DNA of 64,000 nucleotides from Candidatus Omnitrophota bacterium (GCA_023819375.1 JAMWDI010000002.1:121176-185175), one strand, 5' to 3'; numbered from the stretch's first letter, positions 44,990 to 54,409 are shown. The notes: generated from the sequence alone by a model not told the origin. Made by a program: numbers and translations.

Positions 44990-46512
44990 AGAGCCTCCTT
45001 TTTTGATTCTAATTTCAGATAAATTTTAAAAAAAAGAAAATATAAGAATAAACTACCTGAAATTGCATAAAATAGAAACCAAAAAAGAGATATTTTATCT
45101 ACTAAAAGGTTCTTGACGAAAAACAAAAAAAGAATTGAAGGAATAAAGAGGAACAACGATCTGACAAAAAGATTTGAAATATAAATATAGTTTAATTTCA
45201 GATATTTTTTATAGAAAAAATAACTCAAAAGAATAAAATTTGCTAAACCCACAAGAGAAGTTGAAAGTGCTATACCTCCATGAGCAAGAAATTTCATTAA
45301 AACTATATCAAGAATAAAATTTACCCCTATACTTAAAATTCCAATTTTCACAGGTGTTTTTGTATCATTAAAAGCATAAAAGCATCTTGTCATAAGAGAA
45401 ATTCCTCCATAAAATAAAATACCAGTTGAATAAAAGAAAAGAGGATAAGAAGTTAATTCAACCGACTTCATATCAAATAATCCCCTTTTAAATAAAAAAG
45501 TTATTATTTCTTTTCTCAAAAAAATCATTATAAATGTTGAAGGAATTAAAGTCAAAAATAAAATTTTAAAAGCATAATAAAGATTTTTTTCAAATTCCTT
45601 AAAATTTTTCTTTGCAAAATTTTCACTTAACCATGGAAGAACTGCTGTTGAAATAGAAATTCCAAATATTCCTAAAGGAAGTTGATATAATCTTGTTGCA
45701 TACCATAAGCCTGAAACCATTCCTGAGGAAAGTAAATTGGCAAGTGAATAATCAACAAGCAAATTTATAGGGCCAACTGCTACGCCAATAATCATAGGAA
45801 GAAAAAGAGTTCCCATTTTTTTAATTCCTGAATGTTTAAAGTTAAATGATATTTTCGGATAATAATTCAATTTTCTAACAGATGGTATTAGAATTAAATA
45901 TTGACCAAGACCACCAAGAATAATACCAAGACATAAAGCAAAAATTTTTTCTTCAAGATTATCCCCAAAGAATTTACTGATTACAAAAAGAGAAAAAATC
46001 CAAAAAAAATCAAGAATTACAGGTGAAATAGAAGGAAGAAAAAATGACTTGTAAGAATTCAAAATACCTGTATAAAGTGCTGAAAGAGAAATAAAAATTA
46101 AATAAGGAAAAGTAAATTTAATGAGAAGCCATACATCATACCATTTGCTTTCAGGACTTAAAATTTTTAATTCTATTTCACTTATAGAATAAAAAACTAA
46201 AAATAAAAAAATGGAAACTAAAATTGAAAAAGTAAAAGAAACATTAACAATTTCAGAAGTTTCTTTTCTTTTTTCCTCAATAGAAAGATACTCAGTAAAA
46301 ACTGGAATGAAAGAAGAAGTTAAAGCCCCTTCTGCAAGTAGTCCTCTAAAAAAATTAGGTATCATAAAAGCAATAAGAAAAGCATCGTAAATTTTTGTAG
46401 TTCCAAAAAATTTAGCACTTACTATTTCTCTAAAAAGACCAAAAATCCTTGAAATTATTGTCCCAAAAGCAAGAAGTGATATGGCTTTAAACATTTTTCT
46501 GCTCATTTTCAA
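44986..46512 (-). CDS. murJ: Lipid II flippase MurJ
   Basis: 508 residues, polytopic with about 14 membrane segments. The N-terminus (ISLLAFGTIISRIFGLFREIVSAKFFG, then FLIAFMIPNFFRGLLAEGALTSSFIPVF) is diagnostic for MurJ/MviN. Later ARCFY-like sequence (LMTRCFYAFNDTKTPVKIG, about 370) is also typical. It flips lipid II across the inner membrane for peptidoglycan synthesis. The start lies 12 bp after the lysS stop. Confidence 0.94.
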   Translation of the reverse strand: MKMSRKMFKAISLLAFGTIISRIFGLFREIVSAKFFGTTKIYDAFLIAFMIPNFFRGLLAEGALTSSFIPVFTEYLSIEEKRKETSEIVNVSFTFSILVSIFLFLVFYSISEIELKILSPESKWYDVWLLIKFTFPYLIFISLSALYTGILNSYKSFFLPSISPVILDFFWIFSLFVISKFFGDNLEEKIFALCLGIILGGLGQYLILIPSVRKLNYYPKISFNFKHSGIKKMGTLFLPMIIGVAVGPINLLVDYSLANLLSSGMVSGLWYATRLYQLPLGIFGISISTAVLPWLSENFAKKNFKEFEKNLYYAFKILFLTLIPSTFIMIFLRKEIITFLFKRGLFDMKSVELTSYPLFFYSTGILFYGGISLMTRCFYAFNDTKTPVKIGILSIGVNFILDIVLMKFLAHGGIALSTSLVGLANFILLSYFFYKKYLKLNYIYISNLFVRSLFLFIPSILFLFFVKNLLVDKISLFWFLFYAISGSLFLYFLFFKIYLKLESKKEAL

Positions 46513-46524
46513 AATTTCATAAAA

Positions 46525-47943
46525 TTATTTTGGCTTCAAAAGAGGGAAAAATATTACTTCTCTTATTGATGCAGAATTTGTAAAAAGCATAACAAGACGA
46601 TCTATTCCAATTCCAAGTCCCCCTGCAGGTGGCATTCCATATTCCAAGGCTTCAATAAAATCATAATCGATTTTTTTCTTTTTTTCTTCTTCATTTTTTA
46701 CTTTTTCTTCAAATCTTTTCAATTGTTCTAAGGGATCATTTAATTCAGAATAGGCATTTGCTATTTCAATTCCTCCTATGAAAAGTTCAAATCTTTCAGT
46801 AAATTCTGGGTTTTCCTTAAATACTTTGGCTAAAGGAGAAACTTCTACTGGATAACCTATTACAAAAGTTGGGTTTATTAAGGAAGGTTGAATTTTTTTC
46901 TTAAAAATACTTTCTAATTTATCAAATATACCTTCTTTTCCTTCAATCTCAATCTCATATTCTTTAATTTTTTCATCAACTACTTTTTCATCTCTCCAAT
47001 TTTCAATACCTGTAAATTCTTTTAAAATGTCAACCCATTTAATTCTTTTCCAAGGTTTTTTAAGATTTATTTCTTTCCCTTGATATTCTAAATTTAAATT
47101 CCCAAGTATTTTTTCTGCAATAAAACAAATTAAATTTTCAGTTAATTCCATCATTTCTTCATAATCACCATATGCAGAATAAAGTTCAAGCATTGTAAAT
47201 TCAGGATTATGAAGGGAAGAAATCCCCTCGTTTCTGAAAGACCTGTTTATTTCGTATATTTTCTCAAAATTTCCAACCAGCAATCTTTTCAAATACAATT
47301 CAGGGGCTATCCTTAAATAAAGTTCCATATCCAAAGCATTATGATAAGTAATAAATGGTTTTGCCTCTGCTCCACCAGGTATAGGATGCATCATTGGAGT
47401 TTCAACTTCAACAAAACCATTGTTGTCAAGAAATTCTCTTATATACTTCAAGATTTTTATTCTTTTAATAAAAGTTTCTTTTACATTATTATTCATTAAT
47501 AAATCAAGATATCTTTGTCTAAATCTTATTTCAACATCTTTCAACCCGTGCCATTTTTCTGGTAAAGGTCTTAATGACTTTGAAAGAATAACAAAATTTT
47601 TGACTAAAACTGTTTTTTCTCCTGTTTTTGTTCTAAATATTTCTCCTTCAATCCCTACAATATCACCTATATCAATCCTTTTAAAAATTTCGTAATTTGT
47701 TTCTCCTATTATATCTTTTTTAAAATAAACCTGAATTTTACCTGTTCCATCAACTACATCTGCAAAAGATGCACTTCCATGTTTTCTTATCGCCATTATT
47801 CTACCTGCAATTTTAACATAACCATCTTCAGGAATCTTTGAAATATCCATTTTTGTAAATCTTCTACCATAGGGTTCTATTTTCATTTCTTCAAGTTCTT
47901 CTTTTTTCTTTATCCTCGCTTTTCTTAATTCATTTTCACTCAT
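46525..47943 (-). CDS. lysS: Lysyl-tRNA synthetase, class II
   Basis: 472 residues. An N-terminal OB-fold (VKIAGRIMAIRKHGSASFADV) binds the anticodon. Class II motif 2 and flanks appear as FLDNNGFVEVETPMMHPIPGGAEAKPFITYHNALDMELYLRIAPELYLKRLLVG and FRNEGISSLHNPEFTMLE, and motif 3 as GMPPAGGLGIGIDRLVMLFT at about 440. It charges tRNA-Lys. It overlaps the CNNM-like gene by 8 bp. Confidence 0.96.
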   Translation of the reverse strand: MSENELRKARIKKKEELEEMKIEPYGRRFTKMDISKIPEDGYVKIAGRIMAIRKHGSASFADVVDGTGKIQVYFKKDIIGETNYEIFKRIDIGDIVGIEGEIFRTKTGEKTVLVKNFVILSKSLRPLPEKWHGLKDVEIRFRQRYLDLLMNNNVKETFIKRIKILKYIREFLDNNGFVEVETPMMHPIPGGAEAKPFITYHNALDMELYLRIAPELYLKRLLVGNFEKIYEINRSFRNEGISSLHNPEFTMLELYSAYGDYEEMMELTENLICFIAEKILGNLNLEYQGKEINLKKPWKRIKWVDILKEFTGIENWRDEKVVDEKIKEYEIEIEGKEGIFDKLESIFKKKIQPSLINPTFVIGYPVEVSPLAKVFKENPEFTERFELFIGGIEIANAYSELNDPLEQLKRFEEKVKNEEEKKKKIDYDFIEALEYGMPPAGGLGIGIDRLVMLFTNSASIREVIFFPLLKPK

Positions 47944-49210
47944 TTTTTTCTCCTTCTAATTTTTCAAATTTAATCCAGTTTATAGTTTTATCACTTGAAT
48001 CCTGAATAATTATTCTGTAATTACCATATGTAAATTCTTCTCCTTTTTTAGGAAATCTACCAAAATGAGATAAGACAAAACCTGCAATAGTTTCAACATC
48101 TATTTCCTCTGGAAATTTTAATCCAAACAATTCTTCTACTTTTTCAATTTCCATAGTTCCTTTTATTACATATTTCCCTTCATTAATTTTTATGAATTCT
48201 TTTTCATCTTTCTTAAACTCATCATAAATTTCACCAACTATTTCTTCAATCAAATCTTCCATTGTTACAAGTCCCGCTGTCCCTCCATATTCATCTATAA
48301 CTATTGCCATTTGTAATTTCAATGTCTGCAATTCTCTCAATAACTCAAGAACTTTTTTCGTTTCTGGAACAAAATGAACATTTCTCATTATATCTTTTGC
48401 TTTTAAATTTTCCCAGTTTTTCTCAGTTTGTTTTGAAATTATATCTTTTATATAAATTAACCCAAGTACTCTGTCAATATTGTCTCTATAAACAGGTAAT
48501 CTTGAATATCCATAAGTGCTGATCATTTTTATAATTTCTCCTAAAGTTAAATTCTCTTCAACAGCAATAATATTAACTCTCGGTGTCATTATTTCCTTTA
48601 CCATTTTATCTCCAAATTCAAAAATACTATGAATCATTTCTTTTTCCTCTTCTTCAATTACTCCTTCCTCTTCTCCAGCAGTAATCATTGCTTTAACATC
48701 TTCTTCAGTCAAAACAGGAATAATTGTTTCAATTTTTTCTCCAAAAAGCATAAGAAAAATATTAGAGAAAAACAAAAGCAACTTAACAAATGGAGTGAAA
48801 AAAATAGATATTAACTTCAAAGGTTCAGCAGTTAAAAGAGCAACTTTTTCTGCATGTTTCTTGGCAAAACTTTTAGGGATAATTTCTCCAAAAACAAGAA
48901 TTATAAAAGTCATTATTCCAGCAACAAGGGAAGGGAAAATTTTATGTAAATAGTTATAAGAGATTGTTGCTGCTATAACAGAAGCAAAAATATTAACGAA
49001 ATTATTTCCAATAAGAGTAGTTATTAATATTTTTTCAGGATCTTTAAACCAAAAACTCAATTTTTCTCCTTTTCTCCTATCCCTTTCCAAAAGTTTTTGA
49101 TAATGATACTTACCAAGAGAAATAAAGGCTGTTTCTGATGCTGAAAAAAATGCAGAAAGAGAAATTAAAAATAGAAGTAAAAAAATTGAATTAAAAGGAA
49201 TATCTATCAT
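47936..49210 (-). CDS. CNNM/CorC-like membrane protein with CBS pair (hemolysin C family)
   Basis: 424 residues. The N-terminal DUF21 membrane domain (LFLISLSAFFSASETAFISL, several membrane segments to about 175) precedes EEEKEMIHSIFEFGDKMVKEIMTPRVNIIAVEE, two CBS domains (about 200-325; TYGYSRLPVYRDNIDRVLGLIYIKD, IVIDEYGGTAGLVTMEDLIEEIVGEIYDE), and a CorC-type C-terminal domain. Family members handle Mg2+ transport. It overlaps birA by 4 bp and lysS by 8 bp. Confidence 0.9.
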   Translation of the reverse strand: MIDIPFNSIFLLLFLISLSAFFSASETAFISLGKYHYQKLLERDRRKGEKLSFWFKDPEKILITTLIGNNFVNIFASVIAATISYNYLHKIFPSLVAGIMTFIILVFGEIIPKSFAKKHAEKVALLTAEPLKLISIFFTPFVKLLLFFSNIFLMLFGEKIETIIPVLTEEDVKAMITAGEEEGVIEEEEKEMIHSIFEFGDKMVKEIMTPRVNIIAVEENLTLGEIIKMISTYGYSRLPVYRDNIDRVLGLIYIKDIISKQTEKNWENLKAKDIMRNVHFVPETKKVLELLRELQTLKLQMAIVIDEYGGTAGLVTMEDLIEEIVGEIYDEFKKDEKEFIKINEGKYVIKGTMEIEKVEELFGLKFPEEIDVETIAGFVLSHFGRFPKKGEEFTYGNYRIIIQDSSDKTINWIKFEKLEGEKNE

Positions 49211-49770
49211 TTTAACAAATTTTCACTCCAAATTTTTAATCCATACTCAAAATTTTCTTTAAAAATCTTTTTTATTTTTTCAAAGTTTTTTATAAAATTA
49301 GAAAAAACTTCTTCAACTTCAATTTTTTTTCTTAAAATTTCTTCCATCGTTATACAGTTTAAGTTTCTCAATTCTTTATTTTCTTTTACATTCACACCAA
49401 CACCAACAATATAAAAATTATCAATCTTTTCAATTAAAATACCCGCTATTTTTTTCTCATTTATTATTATATCATTTGGAAACTTTATTTTACAATCTTT
49501 TATCCCAAAGTTTTTAAATGTATCTATTAAACTTAAAGCAGTAATTTCAGAAAGATAATCTGTCTCAAATCCTTTTTCTATAACAAAAGAAAAATAAAGT
49601 CCTCCCCTTGGCGATATCCATTTTCTTCCATATCTTCCCCTTCCTTCAGTTTGTTCTTCTGCCAATATAATAATATTACCCTCTTTCAAAAATCTCTTTG
49701 CAATGTCCATTGTAGATGTAACTTTTTCAAATTTAATAACTTTATATTTTTCAACTATCATTTTCTTCAA
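49207..49770 (-). CDS. birA: Biotin-[acetyl-CoA carboxylase] ligase
   Basis: 187 residues, the catalytic and C-terminal domain only; the DNA-binding domain of bifunctional BirA is absent, so it is not a repressor. Diagnostic motif: ILAEEQTEGRGRYGRKWISPRGGLYFSFVI (about 36-66), then IKFPNDIIINEKKIAGILIE with the catalytic lysine, and VGVGVNVKEN. It attaches biotin to carrier proteins. A second start at MIVEKYK, three codons in, is possible. It overlaps coaX by 20 bp. Confidence 0.92.
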   Translation of the reverse strand: MKKMIVEKYKVIKFEKVTSTMDIAKRFLKEGNIIILAEEQTEGRGRYGRKWISPRGGLYFSFVIEKGFETDYLSEITALSLIDTFKNFGIKDCKIKFPNDIIINEKKIAGILIEKIDNFYIVGVGVNVKENKELRNLNCITMEEILRKKIEVEEVFSNFIKNFEKIKKIFKENFEYGLKIWSENLLK

Positions 49771-50479
49771 GAATTATATTTATTCCTTCAAGTGTCAAAT
49801 ATCTTCTAATTTTTTTTTCAAAATTTAAATTTTTACTAAACTTTAAACAATATCCCCCTGTCAAAACAATATCTATATTTGGAAATTTTCTTTTTATAAG
49901 AGAAATTATTTTTTCTATTGCTCCTGTAAGTCCATATTTTAAACCAAGATTAATAGCAGAAGATGTTTCTTTCCCAATATATCCTAAAACAATACTATTA
50001 TCTATTTTTTTAATTAATGCTGTACTTTTAATAGAATTTATCCATAATTCAGGGCCAGGTAAAATAAATCCACCAATAAAAGTACTTTTTCCATCTACTA
50101 CATCTATTGTTGTTGCACTACCTATATCAATAACTACAATTGGACATCCTAAAATTTCTAATGCTCCTTTACAATTCACTATTCTATCTATGCCTGTTTT
50201 GGTAGGATTTTTAACTTTTATTTTAATCTTACAATTTTTATAATCTAAAAATACAGGTTTTATTTTAAAGTAATTTTCAATTTTTTCTTTGATTAATAAA
50301 TTTATAGAAGGAACAACAGAAGAAATACCACAATTTTTTATTTCTATATTTTTCCAATCCTCTGGAAAACTAAAAGTTTCTGCTGCTGATGTTAAAAAAT
50401 CAAGAAATTTAATCAATTTTCTTCCTTTAAAAATACCAATTTTGGTCTTTTTATTTCCTATATCTATACACAAATTCAT
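49751..50479 (-). CDS. coaX: Type III pantothenate kinase
   Basis: 242 residues of the ASKHA fold: N-terminal MNLCIDIGNKKTKIGIFKG (phosphate loop), GIDRIVNCKGALE, IVVIDIGSATTIDVVDGKSTFIGGFILPG (about 112-140), and VLTGGYC at the end. It phosphorylates pantothenate, the first step of coenzyme A synthesis; coaB at 37728 performs the next step. It is the first gene of a minus-strand run and is divergent from speD. Confidence 0.93.
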   Translation of the reverse strand: MNLCIDIGNKKTKIGIFKGRKLIKFLDFLTSAAETFSFPEDWKNIEIKNCGISSVVPSINLLIKEKIENYFKIKPVFLDYKNCKIKIKVKNPTKTGIDRIVNCKGALEILGCPIVVIDIGSATTIDVVDGKSTFIGGFILPGPELWINSIKSTALIKKIDNSIVLGYIGKETSSAINLGLKYGLTGAIEKIISLIKRKFPNIDIVLTGGYCLKFSKNLNFEKKIRRYLTLEGINIILEENDS

Positions 50480-50510
50480 CGTTTTAAAATTAAACTTTAT
50501 TTTTCATCTC

Positions 50511-50539
50511 TTGACAATTTTTTTAAAAAATTTTATAAT
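50511..50539 (+). promoter_or_regulatory. Exact sigma70 consensus promoter for speD-speE
   Basis: TTGACA (50511-50516), a 17-bp spacer and TATAAT (50534-50539) match consensus at every position. The start at about 50546 gives a leader of about 74 bases to the speD ATG. Confidence 0.85.
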
Positions 50540-50553
50540 ATTTTTTATACAAA

Positions 50554-50582
50554 ATTATACTAATTTTTTTTGTTTTTGTAGA
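50554..50582 (-). promoter_or_regulatory. Putative coaX promoter, divergent
   Basis: On the minus strand TCTACA (50577-50582, four of six), a 17-bp spacer and TATAAT (50554-50559). Its start near 50547 overlaps the speD promoter's start region, so the two promoters could compete. Confidence 0.45.
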
Positions 50583-50597
50583 GAAGGGAGGTGAAAA

Positions 50598-50681
50598 ATG
50601 AGGAAAGAAGGAGGGAAAAATGAAGAAATCTCCATCCCTCGTTCCTCCAAAAGGAACACATATTATTTTAGACTTATATGA
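50598..50681 (+). CDS. Upstream ORF overlapping speD out of frame
   Basis: A 27-codon frame (starting MRKEGGKNEE) with its own strong Shine-Dalgarno (GGGAGGTG, six bases before the ATG) begins 22 bases before the speD ATG and ends 62 bases inside speD in another frame. Its coding sequence also contains the speD ribosome-binding site (GAAGGAGGG). Translation of it would occlude or couple to speD initiation. It resembles no known protein; a regulatory role is inference. Confidence 0.4.
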   Translation: MRKEGGKNEEISIPRSSKRNTYYFRLI

Positions 50682-51003
50682 ATGTTCAAACCGTTCACTT
50701 TTAGACTCTCCTGAAAAAATTGAAGAAATATTGAAAGAAAGTGTGAAAGAGGCAAATGCAACACTAATTGATATAAAATTACATAAATTTTCACCTGTTG
50801 GAGTAAGTGGTTTTGCTTTGATTTCAGAAAGTCATATAAGTATTCATACATGGCCTGAAGCAGGATATGCTGGTGTAGATATTTATACGTGCGGAACAAA
50901 GACTTTACCTGACAAGGCTGCAGATTTACTTATTAAAAAATTTAAAAGCCAAAAACCATCAATAATTAAAATAGAAAGAGGTGCATATGCAGAAAAATTT
51001 TAA
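50620..51003 (+). CDS. speD: S-adenosylmethionine decarboxylase proenzyme
   Basis: 127 residues, the bacterial/archaeal class 1b size. The self-cleavage site is in LISESHISIHTWPEAGYAGVDIYTCG: cleavage at Glu-Ser gives the pyruvoyl group, with conserved His and Cys following. It makes decarboxylated AdoMet, the aminopropyl donor used by SpeE encoded next. The ribosome-binding site GAAGGAGGG precedes the ATG. It overlaps speE by 17 bp when speE starts at its ATG. Confidence 0.95.
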   Translation: MKKSPSLVPPKGTHIILDLYECSNRSLLDSPEKIEEILKESVKEANATLIDIKLHKFSPVGVSGFALISESHISIHTWPEAGYAGVDIYTCGTKTLPDKAADLLIKKFKSQKPSIIKIERGAYAEKF

Positions 51004-51823
51004 AAATATAGTAATTGATTGGTATCATCCTTATGGAATAGGGATAGCACTGGAAATTAAGAGAAAAATTGTTGAAAAGGAAACAAAATACCAAAAAATT
51101 GAAGTTTATGAAACTGTAAATTTTGGGAAAGTTCTTTTTATTGATGGCTTAATTCAATCAATTGAAAATGGAGAAGGAAGTTATCACGAATTATTAGTCC
51201 ATCCTGCTTTGTTTATACATCCGAACCCTGAAAATGTTCTTATAATAGGTGGAGGTGAAGGAGCAACTTTAAGAGAGGTACTAAAACATCCCGTTCGTAA
51301 AGTTTGGATGGTTGATATTGATGAAGAAATGATAAAAATAGCAAAGAAATATTTGAAATTTGATAAAGGCGCTTTTGAAGATAAACGTGCAGAAATAATT
51401 ATAGAGGATGGTTTTAAATTTCTTAAAGAAAATGACCAAATTTATGATGTTATAATTGTTGATGCTACTGACCCTGGAGAAAGTGCTTCTTGCTCTTTGT
51501 ATACAATAGAGTTTTACAATCTATGCTATCAACATTTAAGTAAAAATGGTATTTATGTTACTCAGGGAGGAACATGTATTTTTTTACATCATGAAAGAAT
51601 TAAAAATCTTTACAGAAATCTTAAAAAAGTATTTAAAAAAGTCAAAATTTATTCCTCCCCTGTTTTTGGACTTTTACCTGATTGGGTATTTATGATTGGA
51701 ACAAAAAGTAATATAAATGTTGAAAAAAAACCAAATAAAAAAATAAAAAATTTATTTTACTATTCACCAGAAATCCACAAAGAACTTTTTAAACTTCCTC
51801 TTTTTGTTCAAAAAATTTTCTAA
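50987..51823 (+). CDS. speE: Spermidine synthase (polyamine aminopropyltransferase)
   Basis: About 278 residues from the ATG at 50987, preceded by GAGG; a GTG two codons upstream is possible. Motifs: VYETVNFGKVLFIDGLIQSIENGEGSYHELLVHPAL, VLIIGGGEGATLREVLKHP (AdoMet-fold glycine loop), VWMVDIDEEMI, DVIIVDATDPGESASCSLYTIEFYN (catalytic aspartate), and VTQGG. It transfers aminopropyl groups to putrescine or a related polyamine. It ends two bases before the convergent dtxR gene. Confidence 0.95.
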   Translation: MQKNFKNIVIDWYHPYGIGIALEIKRKIVEKETKYQKIEVYETVNFGKVLFIDGLIQSIENGEGSYHELLVHPALFIHPNPENVLIIGGGEGATLREVLKHPVRKVWMVDIDEEMIKIAKKYLKFDKGAFEDKRAEIIIEDGFKFLKENDQIYDVIIVDATDPGESASCSLYTIEFYNLCYQHLSKNGIYVTQGGTCIFLHHERIKNLYRNLKKVFKKVKIYSSPVFGLLPDWVFMIGTKSNINVEKKPNKKIKNLFYYSPEIHKELFKLPLFVQKIF

Positions 51824-51824
51824 T

Positions 51825-52193
51825 TTATTTTAATTTATTCAAAAATTCAAGTATTTTTTTTAATGTTTCATCACTTATAACATGTTCCATTTTGCAAGCA
51901 TCATTTTCTGCCACTTTCTCTGAAACTTTAAGTATTTTAATTAAAAATTTTGTCAAAATTTTATGTTTTTTCAATATTTTTGTTGCCTCTCTGTTTCCTT
52001 CTAAAGTAAGTTCAACATATCCATATTTTTCCTGTTTTATATAACCCTTTTCTTTAAGAATATTAAGTGCATTTACAACAGAGGAACTCTTAACATTCAA
52101 TAATTCTCCTATCTCTTTAACTCTTGCTACCTTTTTATCTATTGTAAGAATTTTTATTGCCTCAAGATAATCTTCTAAACTTCTACTCAACAA
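51825..52193 (-). CDS. DtxR/MntR-family metal-dependent regulator
   Basis: 122 residues from a TTG start at 52193, chosen because a strong AAAGGAGGA Shine-Dalgarno (formed by the last codons of feoB) lies just before it and homologues begin at SRSLEDYLEAIKIL. A longer frame to 52289 would be buried in feoB. The winged helix spans 1-60 (VKEIGELLNVKSSSVVNALNILKEKGYIKQEKYGYVELT), then a dimerisation/metal helix region (NDACKMEHVISDETLKKI, His/Glu/Cys ligands). The SH3 domain is absent. It probably senses Fe or Mn and represses feoAB. Confidence 0.88.
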   Translation of the reverse strand: MLSRSLEDYLEAIKILTIDKKVARVKEIGELLNVKSSSVVNALNILKEKGYIKQEKYGYVELTLEGNREATKILKKHKILTKFLIKILKVSEKVAENDACKMEHVISDETLKKILEFLNKLK

Positions 52194-52195
52194 TT

Positions 52196-54175
52196 TTATC
52201 CTCCTTTTAAGAATATAAAGATTTGGTAAAATAAAGTTGAAGAAATCCATCCAATAAGTAAAGACCAAAAAAAGGAAATTAAAGCCCATTTAAATCCTAT
52301 TTCTTTTTTTAAAATCCAAAATGTCGCAATACAAGGCATATAAAGTAGACTCATAATCATAAAAGAATAAGCAGAAACTGGTGTGAAATAACCTTTTAAA
52401 ACATCTTGTAAATTTCCAGTACCAAATAAAGTCCCAAAGGTACTAACAACAAGTTCTTTGGCGTATATACCAAAAATCAATGCAACTCCTGCCTGCCAAA
52501 ATCCAAATCCTGAAGTTTTTAAAGGTATAGAAATTAAATTGCCAATTTTCCCTATCCAATTAAATTCAGTTCCATATTTTGAAGGATTAGGGAAATAACT
52601 CAAAAACCATAATATTAAAGAACCTGAAAATATAATTGTCCCTGCCTTTTTCAAAAAATATTTTGTTCTCATCCAACTATCTATAAAAACATTTCTCCAG
52701 TAAGGCATTCTGAAAGGAGGTAATTCAATTATTAAAGGAGATGATTCATATTTAAAAAAAATATGTCCAAAAAGTTTCATGCTTAAAATACCAATTATAA
52801 GGCCTAATAGGTAAAGTGAAAAAATTATTAAAGATTGATATTTGATAAAAAATATTCCTGTAAATAAAATGTATATAGGTAATCTTGCAGAACAACTCAT
52901 AAAAGGAATTGAAAGACACGTCAAAATTTTATCCTTTTTATCTTCTAAAGTTCTTGTTCCCAAAATTGCAGGGACATTACAACCAAAACTCAAAATCAAA
53001 GGAATTGAACTTTTACCATGTAAACCCAATTTGTGCATTAATCTATCTGAAACTATCGCTGCTCTTGCAATATAACCTGTATCTTCAAGTATTGAGAAAA
53101 AAAGAAAATAAAGGAAAATATTTGGCAAAAAAGAAATAACTGAACCAACTCCGGAAATTATTCCATTCTTTATCAGTGAATCAAGCCAGATAGGGAGATG
53201 AAAATATGAGAGGAATTTCCTAAAATTTTCAATCGTCAATTCCAAAAGATTTTGAATTGGATTTCCAATTGAAAATACAATGCAAAAAATTAAAAACATA
53301 ATAGAGAGAAATATTAAAGGACCGGTTAAATTATCTGTTAAAATTTTGTCTATCTTTTCTGTCAATTCAAATTTTAATCCTCTTTTTTTCAAAATAATAC
53401 ACTCTTTTACAATCCCATGAATAATAGCATACCTTTTTTCAATTAAAATTCTATCAATTGATTTACCACACTTCTTTTCAATTTCAAATATTATTTGATT
53501 TATCTTTTCATAATCAATTAAATTTGAAATACTTTTAATAAATTTTTCGTCTTTTTCCAATATTTTTAAGGCAACAAATCTTAAAGGATAAGCAGAACTA
53601 AAATTTAAATTATTTATTATTTCTGCAATTAATTTTTCTATCTCGGCACCATAATTAAACTCTAAATATTCATCCCTTTTTTCCTTACAATTTCTATAAA
53701 TTTCTTCTTTTAAATCATCTATTCCAATATTTCTATTGCCTATTGTTTTAACAAATTTTACTTTCAATAATTTTTCAAGATGTCCAATATCATAATCAAT
53801 CCCTTCTTTTTCCAGAAGGTCTACCATATTTAAATCAACAATTATATTTTTATGTAATTCAGAAAGAAGAACAAGCAAGTATAGGCTTCTTTCAAGATTT
53901 AAAGCATCTGCCACAATAACAAGTACATCTACTTTATTCCTTGTCAAAAAATCTATTGCAATTTTCTGGTCTTCGCTTTCTTCCAATAATGTATAAGTTC
54001 CAGGTAAATCAACTACATGAAATTTTATATCTTTATAAATATACTCTCCTTCTTTTTTTTCAACAGTAACACCTGGCCAATTTCCAATTTTTTGCTTTGA
54101 ACCTGTTAAAGCGTTAAATATGGTTGTTTTACCAGTATTTGGATTACCAGCAATTCCTATAATCTTTTCTTCCAT
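52196..54175 (-). CDS. feoB: Ferrous iron transporter FeoB
   Basis: 659 residues. The cytosolic G domain has G1 GIAGNPNTGKTTIFNAL, G3 DLPGTY and an iron-family switch (GNWPGVTVEKKEG); a helical domain follows, then about ten membrane segments with FGCNVPAILGTRTLEDKKDK (the conserved gate region, about 395-415) and YMPCIATFW near the end. It imports Fe2+. It is slightly shorter than E. coli FeoB. It lies between feoA (two bases upstream) and dtxR. Confidence 0.95.
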   Translation of the reverse strand: MEEKIIGIAGNPNTGKTTIFNALTGSKQKIGNWPGVTVEKKEGEYIYKDIKFHVVDLPGTYTLLEESEDQKIAIDFLTRNKVDVLVIVADALNLERSLYLLVLLSELHKNIIVDLNMVDLLEKEGIDYDIGHLEKLLKVKFVKTIGNRNIGIDDLKEEIYRNCKEKRDEYLEFNYGAEIEKLIAEIINNLNFSSAYPLRFVALKILEKDEKFIKSISNLIDYEKINQIIFEIEKKCGKSIDRILIEKRYAIIHGIVKECIILKKRGLKFELTEKIDKILTDNLTGPLIFLSIMFLIFCIVFSIGNPIQNLLELTIENFRKFLSYFHLPIWLDSLIKNGIISGVGSVISFLPNIFLYFLFFSILEDTGYIARAAIVSDRLMHKLGLHGKSSIPLILSFGCNVPAILGTRTLEDKKDKILTCLSIPFMSCSARLPIYILFTGIFFIKYQSLIIFSLYLLGLIIGILSMKLFGHIFFKYESSPLIIELPPFRMPYWRNVFIDSWMRTKYFLKKAGTIIFSGSLILWFLSYFPNPSKYGTEFNWIGKIGNLISIPLKTSGFGFWQAGVALIFGIYAKELVVSTFGTLFGTGNLQDVLKGYFTPVSAYSFMIMSLLYMPCIATFWILKKEIGFKWALISFFWSLLIGWISSTLFYQIFIFLKGG

Positions 54176-54177
54176 TT

Positions 54178-54396
54178 TTATTCTACTTTCTCAACAATTA
54201 TATCTTTTGCTATTCCATATCCAATTGCAACTGAAGTGTTCCCTTTTTTAATTATCACTGGGCCAGGACATGATTTTTTAACCTCTATTTCATCCCCAAT
54301 AAGTATTCCCAAATTAAACATTTTTTTCGTTTTTCCTGGTTTTAATATTTCAACAATTTTATATTTTCCCTCTTCAACTTCAGATAATCTTTTCAT
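54178..54396 (-). CDS. feoA: Ferrous iron transport accessory protein FeoA
   Basis: 72 residues with the SH3-like FeoA fold: KIVEILKPGKTKKMFNLGILIGDEIEVKKSCPGPVIIKKGNTSVAIGYGIAKDIIVE. It supports FeoB GTPase activity. It is the first gene of feoA-feoB-dtxR. A weak -10 (TATAAT) at 54476-54481 on the minus strand could start the operon, and a DtxR-box-like sequence overlaps the ribosome-binding region. Confidence 0.92.
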   Translation of the reverse strand: MKRLSEVEEGKYKIVEILKPGKTKKMFNLGILIGDEIEVKKSCPGPVIIKKGNTSVAIGYGIAKDIIVEKVE

Positions 54397-54409
54397 ATTT
54401 TCAATCCCT

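Noticed and set aside
46512-46525. Possible lysine riboswitch or T-box upstream of murJ/lysS
   Set aside because: The genes are separated by only a few bases or overlap, leaving no room for a leader RNA.
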